64,000 nt of DNA from Piscinibacter defluvii (GCF_004011805.1 NZ_RCHJ01000020.1:79560-143559); one strand, 5' to 3'; numbered from the stretch's first letter, positions 23,797-32,756 are shown. Translations and numbers: made by a program. Notes: a model not told the origin generated them from the sequence alone.

Positions 23797-24972
23797 TCAC
23801 ACCGAGTTCAGGATCCGACAGATCGAATCGATCTCGTCATCCCGCAGGTCTGGAAAGTTCCCGATGTAGAAGCCGTAGAAATGGATGTGCTCCGTCTGCG
23901 GGAACTGCAGGTGGTGGTCGGGCGGAACGACTCCCCGCAGGTACGGCTGCCGCAGCTGGTTGCCGCCTCCCGCGCTGCCGCGCCGGAACTCGATCCCCGT
24001 CTCGCGCATCGTCGCCATCAGGCGCTGCACGAACTCCGGGTCGGCCTGCTGCACCACCAGGTTGAACGCGTAGTTGCTGCTGCCCTCGAGCTTGAAGTCG
24101 GTGCGGTAGCGCCTGACGTCGATCTTCTCGAGGAAGCGATGCAGGTTCTGCGTGCGCCGCAGCACGTTGGCGTCGAGCCGCTTGAGCTGGCTGCGCCCGA
24201 GGATCGCGCCGATCTCGTTGTTGCGCACGTTGTAGGCCGGGAAGGCGAAGATGAAGTCCGGGTTCAGCTCCGGGTGCGATCGCTTCCAGCCTTCGCGCAC
24301 CTCGGCGTCGTTCGATTCGCGCACCATGCCGTGCGAGCGCAGCATGCGGATCTGCTGGTAGACCTCGGGGTCGTCGGTGCAGACCATGCCGCCCTCGATG
24401 GTGGACATGTGGTGCGCGTAGTAGAAGCTGAAATTCGACATCCAGCCGTAGCTGCCCAGCCGGCGCCCGCCGTGCGTGGCGCCATGCGATTCGCACACGT
24501 CCTCGATCAGCGGGATCTTGCGGCGGTGCAGTTCGGACAGCAGCTGGTCGGTGAGCCCGTCGAAGCCCTGCACGTGCGTGAGGAACACGGCGCGAGTCTT
24601 GTCGGTGATCTTCGCGAGGATCTGCGCCGGCGCCATCGCGAGGCTGCGCGGGTCGATGTCGGCGAACACCGGCGTGAAGCCGTTCTGCAGCACCGAGGCG
24701 ACGTCGGAGATCCAGGTCAGCGGCGGCACGATCACCTCGCCGCCCTCGGGGTGGCGCAGCTTCAGCAGCGCCATCGAGAGCAGGTTGGCCGAGGCGCCCG
24801 AGTTGACGAACACGCTGTACTTGACGCCCAGCCACTTCGACCATTCCTGCTCGAAGGCCACGCACTGCGGGCCGTTGGTGAGGATCGGGTCGTCCTGCTT
24901 CAGGTGCTCGATGACGGCATCGAGGTCCTCGCGCAGGATGTTGTTGCGCATCAGCGGGTACTTGGCCGCCAT
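23797..24972 (-). CDS. ColD-like PLP-dependent sugar 3-dehydratase
   Basis: A 391-residue DegT/DnrJ/EryC1 fold protein. Where aminotransferases carry the PLP-binding lysine, this protein has His188 in SFYYAHHMSTIEGGM. That substitution defines the 3-dehydratases ColD and RfbH/DdhC, where His acts as the base. VFVNSGASANLLSMAL (PLP phosphate region) and IPLIEDVCESHGA (Asp to pyridine N) are in place. Length matches ColD (about 388). ColD itself acts on GDP-4-keto-6-deoxymannose, so with GDP-heptose neighbours the expected product is a GDP-4-keto-3,6-dideoxy sugar. No 4,6-dehydratase gene is present in the window. No ferredoxin-like cysteine motif typical of RfbH was noted, which favours ColD. 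Confidence 0.88.
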   Translation of the reverse strand: MAAKYPLMRNNILREDLDAVIEHLKQDDPILTNGPQCVAFEQEWSKWLGVKYSVFVNSGASANLLSMALLKLRHPEGGEVIVPPLTWISDVASVLQNGFTPVFADIDPRSLAMAPAQILAKITDKTRAVFLTHVQGFDGLTDQLLSELHRRKIPLIEDVCESHGATHGGRRLGSYGWMSNFSFYYAHHMSTIEGGMVCTDDPEVYQQIRMLRSHGMVRESNDAEVREGWKRSHPELNPDFIFAFPAYNVRNNEIGAILGRSQLKRLDANVLRRTQNLHRFLEKIDVRRYRTDFKLEGSSNYAFNLVVQQADPEFVQRLMATMRETGIEFRRGSAGGGNQLRQPYLRGVVPPDHHLQFPQTEHIHFYGFYIGNFPDLRDDEIDSICRILNSV

Positions 24973-24973
24973 C

Positions 24974-25510
24974 TCACTTCTCTCCGTAGTAGTCGCCCCA
25001 CTCGACGACGATCGTCGAGCGGCCGTCGTCGCGCAGCAGCGCGCGCTGATAGGCCGGGAACACCTGCTCGGGCTCGTCGACGCGGATCACCTCGATGGTC
25101 GAGCACATGCTGCGGATCGCCGCGGTGAAGTCGCCGACGTGCTGGTGCTGCGGGTGCAGCGGGCGCTCCGAGCCGATGCCGGTGCGCACGATGGCCTTGG
25201 CCTTGAAGCCGCCGTTGCTCATCACGGCGATCTTGTCGAGGTGGTTCACCAGCTGGCTGATGCCGCACAGCAGGAAGTTCCAGCGCGGGAAGAGCGACAC
25301 CGGCACCATGCCCGCCAGCGCCATGCCGGTGGTCATGCCCATCTGCATCTCCTCGGCCACCGGCAGCTCGATCAGGCGCGCCGGGTCCACGTCCTTCAAG
25401 GTGTTGCTCATCGCGGTGCCGGGCACGGCCACCGCCTGGCCCATGAACACCGTGCGCGGGTCGGCCGCGAGAAACTCCATCGAGCGCTTCAGCTCATCGA
25501 AGTACTTCAT
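24974..25510 (-). CDS. Short TPP-dependent E1 beta-like (transketolase Pyr domain) subunit
   Basis: A 178-residue protein corresponding to the pyrimidine-binding domain of E1 beta or transketolase. VFMGQAV, IELPVAEEMQMGMTTGMALAG with the activating Glu, and FLLCGISQLVNHLDKIAVM are recognisable. Ordinary E1 beta chains are about 325 residues and have a C-terminal transketolase domain, which is missing here. It is 12 bases after its E1 alpha-like partner and one base before the ColD-like gene. In antibiotic sugar pathways such a pair (for example the avilamycin AviB1/B2 proteins) is thought to attach a two-carbon branch to a keto-sugar. A similar role here is inference. Confidence 0.78.
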   Translation of the reverse strand: MKYFDELKRSMEFLAADPRTVFMGQAVAVPGTAMSNTLKDVDPARLIELPVAEEMQMGMTTGMALAGMVPVSLFPRWNFLLCGISQLVNHLDKIAVMSNGGFKAKAIVRTGIGSERPLHPQHQHVGDFTAAIRSMCSTIEVIRVDEPEQVFPAYQRALLRDDGRSTIVVEWGDYYGEK

Positions 25511-25522
25511 CGCCCTGCCCCC

Positions 25523-26125
25523 TCAGAACTGCACCCGCACGCCCGCGCCGGCATGCGGCCAGCGCGTCTCGTAGCGGTAGTGGTGGATGTACTCGTCACG
25601 CTGGCCGTCGAAGCTGAGCTTCTCGCTGCCCCAGGCCGAGCGCGTGTCGGTGCAGACCGACTTGCCGTTGTCCTCGACGATGAAGCGGATCGGCAGCTTG
25701 TGGTTGCGCGCGTACTTGATCGACTCGTGCGCGATGCCGGTCTCGGCCGTCATCTCGCCCATGAAGCAGTGCACCCGCGCATCCTCGCCGCTGCGCGCGA
25801 TCGCCATCGCGGTGCCCACGGCGATCGGCAGCACGCCGCCGACGATGGCCGAGGAGTAGACCCGGTGCTCCGGGAAACACAGCGAGATCGAGCGCCCGGC
25901 CATGATCTCGTCCATCACCTGCTCGCGCGGCACGCCCTTGAGCAGGCACTGGTAGTGCGAGCGCCAGGAGCAGAACACCCAGTCGTGTCTGCCGATGCCC
26001 TTGAACACCTCGAGCATCTGCGCCTCGTTGCCCGAGTACAGGTGCACCGGGGCGCGGATCTTGCCGGCGTTGAAGCGCGCGGCCACCTCCTCCTCGAAGG
26101 CGATCAGGTCTGCGGCGGTCATCAT
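25523..26125 (-). CDS. Short TPP-dependent E1 alpha-like subunit
   Basis: A 200-residue protein aligned to the TPP-diphosphate domain of dehydrogenase E1 alpha chains. Visible landmarks are CSWRSHYQCLLKGVP, the GGVLPIAVGTAMA helix and a cofactor motif beginning FMGEMTAETG and ending IVEDNGKS, where the usual GDG is replaced by GEM. Usual E1 alpha chains are 320-360 residues, so this is a minimal version. There is no E2 or E3 gene nearby, which argues against a 2-oxo acid dehydrogenase complex. The start ATG 26125 has gaggag upstream. It probably works only as a heteromer with the next gene. Confidence 0.78.
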   Translation of the reverse strand: MMTAADLIAFEEEVAARFNAGKIRAPVHLYSGNEAQMLEVFKGIGRHDWVFCSWRSHYQCLLKGVPREQVMDEIMAGRSISLCFPEHRVYSSAIVGGVLPIAVGTAMAIARSGEDARVHCFMGEMTAETGIAHESIKYARNHKLPIRFIVEDNGKSVCTDTRSAWGSEKLSFDGQRDEYIHHYRYETRWPHAGAGVRVQF

Positions 26126-26136
26126 CGGTCGGCTCC

Positions 26137-27135
26137 TCAGCTCAGGCCGTTGGGCTGGTACATGACGACCCGGCTGCCGGACTCGTCGAAGTTGAAGGGC
26201 ACGTGCACCAGGTGCTTGAGCGCCTCCTTCACGCGCGGCTGGTCGGCCGGGCGCGCGAACAGCAGCAGGAAGCCGCCACCGCCGGCGCCGAGGATCTTTC
26301 CGCCGATCGCGCCGTTGGAGCGTGCGGTCTCGTAGATCTGGTCGATCTCGGAGGTGCTCACCTTGTCCGAGAGCGCCTTCTTCGCGCGCCAGGCCTCGTG
26401 CAGCAGGTCGCCGAACTCCTCGATCGGGCGGTTGCAGCTGTGCAGGATGCGCATCGCCTCGTCGACCATCTCGCGCATGCGCTTGAGCTCGCTCTCGCGC
26501 TGCTTCAGGTTGGCGATCTTGTCCTTGGCCACCTCGGCCGCGATGCGGCTGAAGCCGGTGAAGCACAGCATCAGGTGCTTCTGCAGGTCCTTCTGGCGCG
26601 ACTTCTTCAGGATCACCGGCGAGACCTGGAAGTTGCCGCTGCGCAGGAACTCGATGCGGTTGAAGCCGCCGTAGGCCGCGGCAATCTGGTCCTGGCTGCC
26701 CACGCTCTCGCCGATCACGTTCTGCTCGATGTGGATCGCGTCGCGCGCCAGCTGGTCCTTGGTGACGTACGAGCCCTTCAGCGCCGCGATCGCGTGCACC
26801 AGGCCGACCGTGAACGAGGAGCTCGAGCCCAGGCCCGAGCGCGCCGGCAGGTCGCCGTCGTGGTGGATCTCCAGGCCCTTGTTGCAGTTGGCCCAGCCCA
26901 GCACGCCGCGCACCGCGGGGTGCCGGATCTCGTCCCAGTGGCGCACGTTCTCGATCGCCGAGTAGACGATGCGGTGCTTGTAGTCGAAGAACGGCGGCAG
27001 GTGCCGGCAGCTGATGTAGCAGTACTTGTCGATCGTGGTCGACAGCACCTCCCCGCCATGCTGGTGGTACCAGGTCGGGTAGTCGGTGCCGCCACCGAAG
27101 AACGAGATGCGGAACGGGGTGCGGGTGATGATCAT
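26137..27135 (-). CDS. hddA: D-glycero-D-manno-heptose 7-phosphate kinase-like GHMP kinase
   Basis: A 332-residue GHMP kinase. The N-terminus MIITRTPFRISFFGGGTDYP is the HddA signature, PARSGLGSSSSFTVGLV is the ATP-binding motif 2 and GGKILGAGGGGFLLLF is motif 3. HddA phosphorylates heptose 7-phosphate at C1 for the GDP-heptose branch. A longer in-frame reading overlaps the upstream gene and lacks family similarity; ATG 27135 is preferred. It lies directly upstream of the TPP pair in the same operon. A fucose/galactose-type kinase is the alternative reading, but hddC and gmhA nearby support heptose. Confidence 0.88.
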   Translation of the reverse strand: MIITRTPFRISFFGGGTDYPTWYHQHGGEVLSTTIDKYCYISCRHLPPFFDYKHRIVYSAIENVRHWDEIRHPAVRGVLGWANCNKGLEIHHDGDLPARSGLGSSSSFTVGLVHAIAALKGSYVTKDQLARDAIHIEQNVIGESVGSQDQIAAAYGGFNRIEFLRSGNFQVSPVILKKSRQKDLQKHLMLCFTGFSRIAAEVAKDKIANLKQRESELKRMREMVDEAMRILHSCNRPIEEFGDLLHEAWRAKKALSDKVSTSEIDQIYETARSNGAIGGKILGAGGGGFLLLFARPADQPRVKEALKHLVHVPFNFDESGSRVVMYQPNGLS

Positions 27136-27149
27136 TCGTCTCGCTCCGC

Positions 27150-28658
27150 TCAGGCCGCCAGCGCCACGGAGGGGCGGTAGACGAAGCGCTCGTCCACCTC
27201 GTCTTCCGGCAGCCGGATGCCGGCCTGCAGCGTGCGCGCGGCGGTGCGCTCGGCCAGCGTGGTCTCCTGCTTCACGAGCACCAGGCGCATGAAGGCGGCC
27301 TGCTCGCGGCCGCAGTCCTTGAGCGACATGTCCAGGTAGGTCGAGGCCTGCACCACGAAGCGGTGCTCGAACCAGCCGAGGTACCAGAACCATTCGGTGT
27401 AGTAGAGCCAGGAGTTCTCGTTCATCGCCCGCACGTGCGTCGGGTCCTGCCAGGCGGTGGCGGCGTGTTCGTAGGGCACCTCGATGTGGAACTCGCCGCC
27501 CTCCTTCAGCAGGGCCAGGCAGTTGGTCATCAGGGTCGGCAGGTCGCCCACGTGCTCGAGCACGTTGTTGGCGTTGATCACGTCCACGCTGCCGGCCTCG
27601 AGCCGCACCGGGCCCTGGGTCGGCGAGTCGAGTTCGAGCGGGAAACGCTGCGGCTGCGCCAGGTCGAGCACCAGGTCGGGCTCGGCGCGCTCGAGCAGGT
27701 CGATGTTCAGCCAGCCGGCCTGGTAGTCCTTGCCCGAGCCGAGGTTGATGCGCTCGGGCGTCCACGCGCCGGCCGGGCGGCGCTCGTGGTGCGCGCCGAC
27801 GAAGCCGCCGGCAAAGGCCAGCAGGTCGGCGTAGGCCTCGATCGGGTCGGCCGCCTCGAAGCGCTGCAGCGCGGCGTAGCTGGCCTCGTAGAAGGCGGGC
27901 GTGCCGAAGTCCTCGCCGAAGAACTGCTCCAGCTCCTCGCCCTGCAGCCACAGCACGCTGTCCTCGAAGGCCTCGGGCGGGTTCGTCAGCGCGGTGCGCT
28001 CGGCGATCACCGGCGTTCCGAGCGAGAGGCAATGTGCCGCGCGCGCCTGCTCGAAGCGGCTGCTCTCGTAGAAGTGGCAGTTCAGCACCGCCTTGGCCTG
28101 GAGGATGAACTGGTCGCGCTCCTGCCCGTACAGCGCCGAGTCGAACACCGAGACGGTGAGGCCGAGCGCCTCGATGCGGTCCAGCCAGGCGCGGCGGCGT
28201 TCGTTCATGCTGCCGATGAACAGCAGGTCGATCGGGCGCAGCTCCAGCGGCACCGAGATCTCCGGCTTCAGGTAGGGCGCGTGCAGCAGCGGCACCACCG
28301 GCACGTCCAGCGGGTCGGCGGCGTAGGCGGGGATGTTGGCGGCGTCGTAGTCGACCACCGCCGCGTTGGCGAGCAGCTTCAGGTAGGCCGGCGAGACCGA
28401 CGCGCCGCCTTCGCCGAGCTGCTCGAGGTTGACGAAGATGCAGGCGTGGCGCCGCGTCTGCGCGGCGTCGAAGCCCAGGTGCGCGCCGAACACGAAGTTC
28501 ACCGCGTCGTGGCGCAGCCGGTTCTTGGCCATCGTCACCGTGGCGCCCTGGCGGCGGAACTGCCAGCGGAAATAGCGTGCCTGGTCGAGCAACCCGAGCG
28601 AGTGCACGTAGCCGGGCGGCTGGACGACGCACAGGTGGACGGCGGGGGTGGAGCTCAT
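27150..28658 (-). CDS. Glycosyltransferase-methyltransferase fusion protein
   Basis: A 502-residue two-domain protein and the first gene of the sugar operon. Residues 1-300 look like the CgeB/DUF3880 glycosyltransferase type: LLFIGSMNERRRAWL, then CHFYESSRFEQARAAHCLSLGTPVIAERTA in the donor region. Residues 315-460 are a class I SAM methyltransferase: INLGSGKDYQAGWLNIDLL is motif I and II, VDVINANNVLEHVGDLPTL is motif IV. The start ATG 28658 is preferred over an upstream TTG. Such fusions transfer and cap or modify the same residue in O-antigen and flagellar glycans. Which sugar is handled cannot be told. Confidence 0.82.
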   Translation of the reverse strand: MSSTPAVHLCVVQPPGYVHSLGLLDQARYFRWQFRRQGATVTMAKNRLRHDAVNFVFGAHLGFDAAQTRRHACIFVNLEQLGEGGASVSPAYLKLLANAAVVDYDAANIPAYAADPLDVPVVPLLHAPYLKPEISVPLELRPIDLLFIGSMNERRRAWLDRIEALGLTVSVFDSALYGQERDQFILQAKAVLNCHFYESSRFEQARAAHCLSLGTPVIAERTALTNPPEAFEDSVLWLQGEELEQFFGEDFGTPAFYEASYAALQRFEAADPIEAYADLLAFAGGFVGAHHERRPAGAWTPERINLGSGKDYQAGWLNIDLLERAEPDLVLDLAQPQRFPLELDSPTQGPVRLEAGSVDVINANNVLEHVGDLPTLMTNCLALLKEGGEFHIEVPYEHAATAWQDPTHVRAMNENSWLYYTEWFWYLGWFEHRFVVQASTYLDMSLKDCGREQAAFMRLVLVKQETTLAERTAARTLQAGIRLPEDEVDERFVYRPSVALAA

Positions 28659-28891
28659 GCAGGCGGCCTTTCCGGACAACGGCCGGGCACCAGTGCACCC
28701 GGTGTCGTCAGGTTAGGCGCGGTGCCGGCGCACTAAAGCCCGATGAACGCCGGCAAACCGGGCCAGATCGGCACGCAGCAAGAGGCCACGAGGCTTGCGC
28801 AAAGTCACGCTTGGCCGCCGCTGCGAGGGAAAGTCCGCGCGGTTTCGGCCGATAGTGACCGAGGCGGGCCCACCGGGCCCCGAGGCAAGCA

Positions 28892-30061
28892 ATGGAAGCG
28901 ACGGTTCCCGGCATGGTCTGGCTCGTTGCCGTGCAGTTCGGGCTGTACGCGGCGGGCTGGCTGCTGTGCGCGCGCCTGATGGCGCGCGAACGTGCCGCGG
29001 CGCTGCACTGGGCTGCCTTCATGCTGCTGCTGGGGCTGGGCTTCTGGCTCGCCAGCGAGCGTGACGAATCCCGCAGCTTCTGGGCCTACAGCGGCGCCGG
29101 GTTCGCCTTCCTGGCCAGCTACCTGGCGCTGCACCGCGGGCTCGAGTGCTTCGTCCACCGGCCGCCCGACGACCGCGGCCACCTGCTGCTGCTCGCGCTG
29201 GCCGGCGTCACCCTGGCCATCCTCGGTCCGGGGGCGGAGCAGGCGCCGGCGCGGGTGGTGATCAGCTACGGCGGCGGCGCGCTGCTGATGCTGCGCCTCG
29301 TGCTCGCGCTGCGCCGGCCGCTGCAGGCGGAGTACGGGCGACGCGTCGCCCACCTGATCGCCGCGCCGGGCTACCTGCTGATCGTCGCCGTCTCGCTGCG
29401 CGCGCTGCGCCAGGCGCTGGACTGGGAGCACGCCTACGAGCTGCACCGGGCCGACCACCTGAGCCAGGCGCTGCTGTTCGGCTACCTGGTGGGTGCGGCG
29501 CTGTTCAACTTCAGCTTCATCGCGCTGGTCACGCTGCGCGTGCTGCAGCGCCTGCACCACCTGTCGCGCCACGACGAGCTGACCGGGCTGGCCAACCGCC
29601 GCGTGCTGGACGAGGCGATCGAACGCGAGTGGCAGCGCCTGCAGCGCACCGGTGCGGGCTTCGCCGTGGTCATGCTGGACCTGGACCACTTCAAGCAGAT
29701 CAACGACACACACGGTCACGCCGCCGGCGACGGCGTGCTGGCCGTCACCGCCGAGCGGCTGCGCGAGGCCGCACGCCGCACCGACCTGGTGGCGCGCCTG
29801 GGCGGCGAGGAATTCCTGGTGCTGATGCCGGCCACCGAGCTGCCGGCGGCGCTGGCCGCGGCCGAGCGCCTGCTCGAACGCCTGCGCGAGCGGCCCTGCG
29901 AGGCCGGCGGCCTGAGCCTGGGCGTCACCGCCAGCGCCGGCGTGGCGGTGGCACGGGCCCAGGATCCGGACGCCCAGGCCGCGCTGCGCCGCGCCGACCT
30001 GGCGCTCTACCGCGCCAAGTCGCAGGGGCGCGACCGTGTCGAGGCGGGCGACAACCCGTAA
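28892..30061 (+). CDS. Membrane diguanylate cyclase (GGDEF)
   Basis: A 389-residue protein with about six hydrophobic N-terminal segments (residues 8-210) and a C-terminal GGDEF domain. The active site is GGEEF at 304-308, preceded at the right distance by an RxxD inhibitory site (RRTD), so it should make c-di-GMP and be product-inhibited. DLDHFKQINDTHGH is the usual substrate and metal region. It stands alone, divergent from the sugar operon. c-di-GMP control of motility is relevant because a PilZ flagellar brake gene lies at 48311. Confidence 0.92.
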   Translation: MEATVPGMVWLVAVQFGLYAAGWLLCARLMARERAAALHWAAFMLLLGLGFWLASERDESRSFWAYSGAGFAFLASYLALHRGLECFVHRPPDDRGHLLLLALAGVTLAILGPGAEQAPARVVISYGGGALLMLRLVLALRRPLQAEYGRRVAHLIAAPGYLLIVAVSLRALRQALDWEHAYELHRADHLSQALLFGYLVGAALFNFSFIALVTLRVLQRLHHLSRHDELTGLANRRVLDEAIEREWQRLQRTGAGFAVVMLDLDHFKQINDTHGHAAGDGVLAVTAERLREAARRTDLVARLGGEEFLVLMPATELPAALAAAERLLERLRERPCEAGGLSLGVTASAGVAVARAQDPDAQAALRRADLALYRAKSQGRDRVEAGDNP

Positions 30062-30074
30062 ACGAACCCGACGC

Positions 30075-30419
30075 TCAGCCGTGCCGCGCGCGCGAATCCG
30101 CCGGCGCCTGGTCGCGCTCGTGCAGGCCGTAGTCGCGCAGCACCCCGGCCACGCGCAGCCGGTAGTCGGCGAACAGGCGGGCGCGGCCTTCGCACTGCAT
30201 CGCGCGGTGCGGCTCGCTCTCGCGCCAGCGGCGCACGCTGTCCTCGTCACGCCAGGTCGACAGCGAGAGCAGCCGGCCCGGGCGCGACAGGCTCTCGAAG
30301 CGCTCCACCGAGACGAAGCCGTCGATGCGCTCGAGCAGCGGGCGCAGCGCCGCCGCGGCGTCGAGGTAGGCCTGGCGCTCGCCCGCGTGCGGCTCGAGCT
30401 CGAAGATCACGACGATCAT
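30075..30419 (-). CDS. Antibiotic biosynthesis monooxygenase (ABM) domain protein
   Basis: A 114-residue dimeric alpha+beta barrel protein: [44 protein letters not shown] and the WRESEPHR segment are typical of ABM proteins related to YgiN and HmoB. Members oxidise small aromatics or heme without cofactor, but many have no known activity. It overlaps the upstream NIPSNAP gene by four bases (ATGA), so they are translated together. An ArsR-type regulator gene is divergent to the pair. Confidence 0.82.
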   Translation of the reverse strand: MIVVIFELEPHAGERQAYLDAAAALRPLLERIDGFVSVERFESLSRPGRLLSLSTWRDEDSVRRWRESEPHRAMQCEGRARLFADYRLRVAGVLRDYGLHERDQAPADSRARHG

Positions 30420-30742
30420 GCGGCGCTCCCCAGCGTGCCCGCCACGCCCTCGGTGAAACTGCGCTCCTCGCGCAGGATGAAGCGCTCGCGCCGGGCACGC
30501 TCGAAGTTGGCGCGGCCCTCGGGATCGTCCTTCAGGCGCGCGCGGTAGGCCTCGTAGTCGGCCAGGCTGTCGAAGCCGATCAGGCCCCAGGCGATGTCGT
30601 TGGTGCCCTCGTGCGGCAGGAAGTAGCCCAGCAGCCGCCCGCCGCAGCGCGGGATGATGCGGCCCCAGGCCTGCGCGTAGGCACGGAAGGCCTCGCGCTG
30701 GAACGGATCGATCTGGTAGCGGATGAAGCAGGTCAGTGTCAT
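30416..30742 (-). CDS. NIPSNAP family protein
   Basis: A 108-residue NIPSNAP protein of the dimeric alpha+beta barrel fold, recognised from [54 protein letters not shown] and [14 protein letters not shown]. Function in bacteria is not established. It shares the operon with the ABM protein and is probably controlled by the divergent ArsR gene 115 bases away. Because both have the same fold they may form a heteromer; this is a guess. Confidence 0.85.
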   Translation of the reverse strand: MTLTCFIRYQIDPFQREAFRAYAQAWGRIIPRCGGRLLGYFLPHEGTNDIAWGLIGFDSLADYEAYRARLKDDPEGRANFERARRERFILREERSFTEGVAGTLGSAA

Positions 30743-30857
30743 GGCAGGGCTCCAGGACGGCGCCGGGCGCCGGGGCCACCATGGTCGCCGCCGCCGTGCC
30801 CGCGACGCTTGCGCCGCGGGCGAAGTGTCCGCCCGGCCGCCCTGCCATGATCGCGGC

Positions 30858-31565
30858 ATGGATCCGAACGCCCTCGCCCGCGTCGCCGGCCTGATCGGCG
30901 AGCCGGCCCGCAGCGCGATGCTGCTCGCGCTGCTCGACGGGCGCGCGCTGGCCGCCGGCGAGCTGGCGCGCTGTGCCGGCATCGCCGCGCCGACCGCCAG
31001 CCGGCACCTGGCCCGGCTGGTCGAGGCCGGCCTGCTGGTGCCGCAGGTGCAGGGCCGGCACCACTACCACCGGCTCGCCTCGCCGCAGGTGGCACGGGCG
31101 CTCGAGGCGCTGCTGCAGGCGGCCGCGCCGGCGCGCGCGCCGCGCACCGGCCCACGCGACGACGCACTGCGCCTGGCCCGCAGCTGCTACGACCACCTGG
31201 CCGGGCGGCTTGCCGTCGCGATGGCCGCGCACCTGGTGGAAGCCGGCGCCCTCGCGCTCGACGAGGACGGTGCACAGCCGCTGGCGGCGCTGCCGGGCCG
31301 CCTGGCCGCGCTCGGGCTGGACCCGGCCGCCCTCGACGCGCCGGGCCGGCGCGTGCTGTGCCGGCCCTGCCTGGACTGGAGCGAGCGCCGCATGCACCTG
31401 GCCGGCCGGCTGGGCGGCCTGCTGTGCCAGCATTGCCTGGCGCAGGGCTGGCTGCGCCGCCGCGGCGACTCGCGCGCGCTGCAGGTCACGCCGCGCGGCG
31501 CCGCCGCACTGCGCGACTGGCTCGGCCTGCAGGCCTGGACACAGGTCGTGAATCCTCCCGACTGA
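30858..31565 (+). CDS. ArsR-family transcriptional regulator with Cys-containing C-terminal domain
   Basis: A 235-residue winged-helix regulator: [23 protein letters not shown] and [32 protein letters not shown] form the HTH and wing. The C-terminal extension holds two Cys pairs (VLCRPCLDW and [11 protein letters not shown]), which could bind metal or sense redox state. The start ATG 30858 gives [15 protein letters not shown]; a longer reading crosses the promoter region. It is divergent from the NIPSNAP/ABM operon, which is the likely target of repression. Confidence 0.85.
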   Translation: MDPNALARVAGLIGEPARSAMLLALLDGRALAAGELARCAGIAAPTASRHLARLVEAGLLVPQVQGRHHYHRLASPQVARALEALLQAAAPARAPRTGPRDDALRLARSCYDHLAGRLAVAMAAHLVEAGALALDEDGAQPLAALPGRLAALGLDPAALDAPGRRVLCRPCLDWSERRMHLAGRLGGLLCQHCLAQGWLRRRGDSRALQVTPRGAAALRDWLGLQAWTQVVNPPD

Positions 31566-31616
31566 GGCGCCCGACGCCTCACAATCGGTCCTGCGACACC
31601 ACTCCCCGGCCCGACC

Positions 31617-32756
31617 GTGAGCGCCAGCGTCCCCCACGATGACATCTACTACATGCGGCGGCTGGTCGATCACGTGCCGTCCATGCTCGCCTACTGGGAC
31701 CACGAGACCCGCTGCCGCTTCGCCAACCGCGCCTACCTGCGCTGGTTCGGCGTCGCGCCCGAGCAGCTGCTCGGCCGACCGATCCGCGAGCTGCTCGGCC
31801 CGCAGCTGTATGCGCTGAACGAGCCGCACATCCTCGGCGCGCTGCGCGGCGAGGAGCAGCTGTTCGAGCGGGTCGTGCCCGGGCCGGACGGCGTGCTGCG
31901 CCACAGCCTGGCGCACTACCTCCCCGATCGTGTCGGCGACCGCGTGGCCGGCTTCCTCGTGCAGGTCACGGAGGTGACCCAGATCAAGCAGATGCAGGCC
32001 CAGCTGTTGCACGAGCAGTCGCTGCGCCAGCACCTGGAGCACCACGCCCGCGAGCTCGGCGCGCTGCTGACCGAGCGCGGCGAGATGCTCGACGTGCTGG
32101 CCCACGAGGTGCGCCAGCCGCTGAACAACGCCTCGGCCGCCCTGCAGGGGCTGGACAGCGCGCTGGCGGCCGGCGACCCGCGGGCCATCGCCGCGCCGGT
32201 CGAGCGCGCCCGTGCCGTGCTGCGCCAGGTGACCGAAAGCCTCGACAACACGCTCGCCGTGGCCTCGCTGCTGGCACGGCTGGACCCGATCGAGCGCGAG
32301 GACACCGACATCGACACGCTGATCGCGGTGGCCTGCGCCGACCTGGCCGCCGGCGACCGCGGCCGGGTGCTGGTCGAGCGCGCCACCACGACCCGCACCG
32401 CCTCGATGGACATGAGCCTGATGCGCTTGGCCCTGCGCAACCTGTTGTCCAACGCATTGAAGTTCAGCCCGCCGGGCTCGCCGGTGCGCCTGCGCATTGC
32501 CGATTCCGACGAACCGCTCGCCTTGGTGCTGGAGGTGAGCGACGCCGGCCCGGGCGTGGAGCCGGGGCTGGTGCCGCGCCTGTTCCAGCGCGGCCGGCGC
32601 AGCCGCGCGAGCGGCGCCCCGCAGGGCCAGGGGCTGGGGCTCGGGCTGTTCATCGTGCGCCGCGTGATGGAACTGCACGGCGGGCACGCCGAACTGCTGC
32701 GCACCGGGCCGGCAGGCACGACCTTCCGCCTGCTGGTCGTGCAGCCGGAGGGTTGA
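31617..32756 (+). CDS. PAS-domain sensor histidine kinase, soluble
   Basis: A 379-residue kinase without a membrane segment. Residues 10-125 are a PAS/PAC domain (VPSMLAYWDHETRCRFANRAY). A coiled coil follows, then a HisKA-like region with His163 in LAHEVRQPLNN and HATPase_c with NLLSNALKF and GQGLGLGLFIVRRVMELHGG. The start is GTG 31617. No response regulator gene is adjacent, so it is an orphan kinase. The PAS ligand is unknown. Confidence 0.88.
   Translation: MSASVPHDDIYYMRRLVDHVPSMLAYWDHETRCRFANRAYLRWFGVAPEQLLGRPIRELLGPQLYALNEPHILGALRGEEQLFERVVPGPDGVLRHSLAHYLPDRVGDRVAGFLVQVTEVTQIKQMQAQLLHEQSLRQHLEHHARELGALLTERGEMLDVLAHEVRQPLNNASAALQGLDSALAAGDPRAIAAPVERARAVLRQVTESLDNTLAVASLLARLDPIEREDTDIDTLIAVACADLAAGDRGRVLVERATTTRTASMDMSLMRLALRNLLSNALKFSPPGSPVRLRIADSDEPLALVLEVSDAGPGVEPGLVPRLFQRGRRSRASGAPQGQGLGLGLFIVRRVMELHGGHAELLRTGPAGTTFRLLVVQPEG

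Noticed and set aside
24974..26125. E1 alpha/beta pair as a pyruvate or branched-chain dehydrogenase
   Set aside because: Chains are too short, E2/E3 genes are absent and the neighbours are sugar genes.
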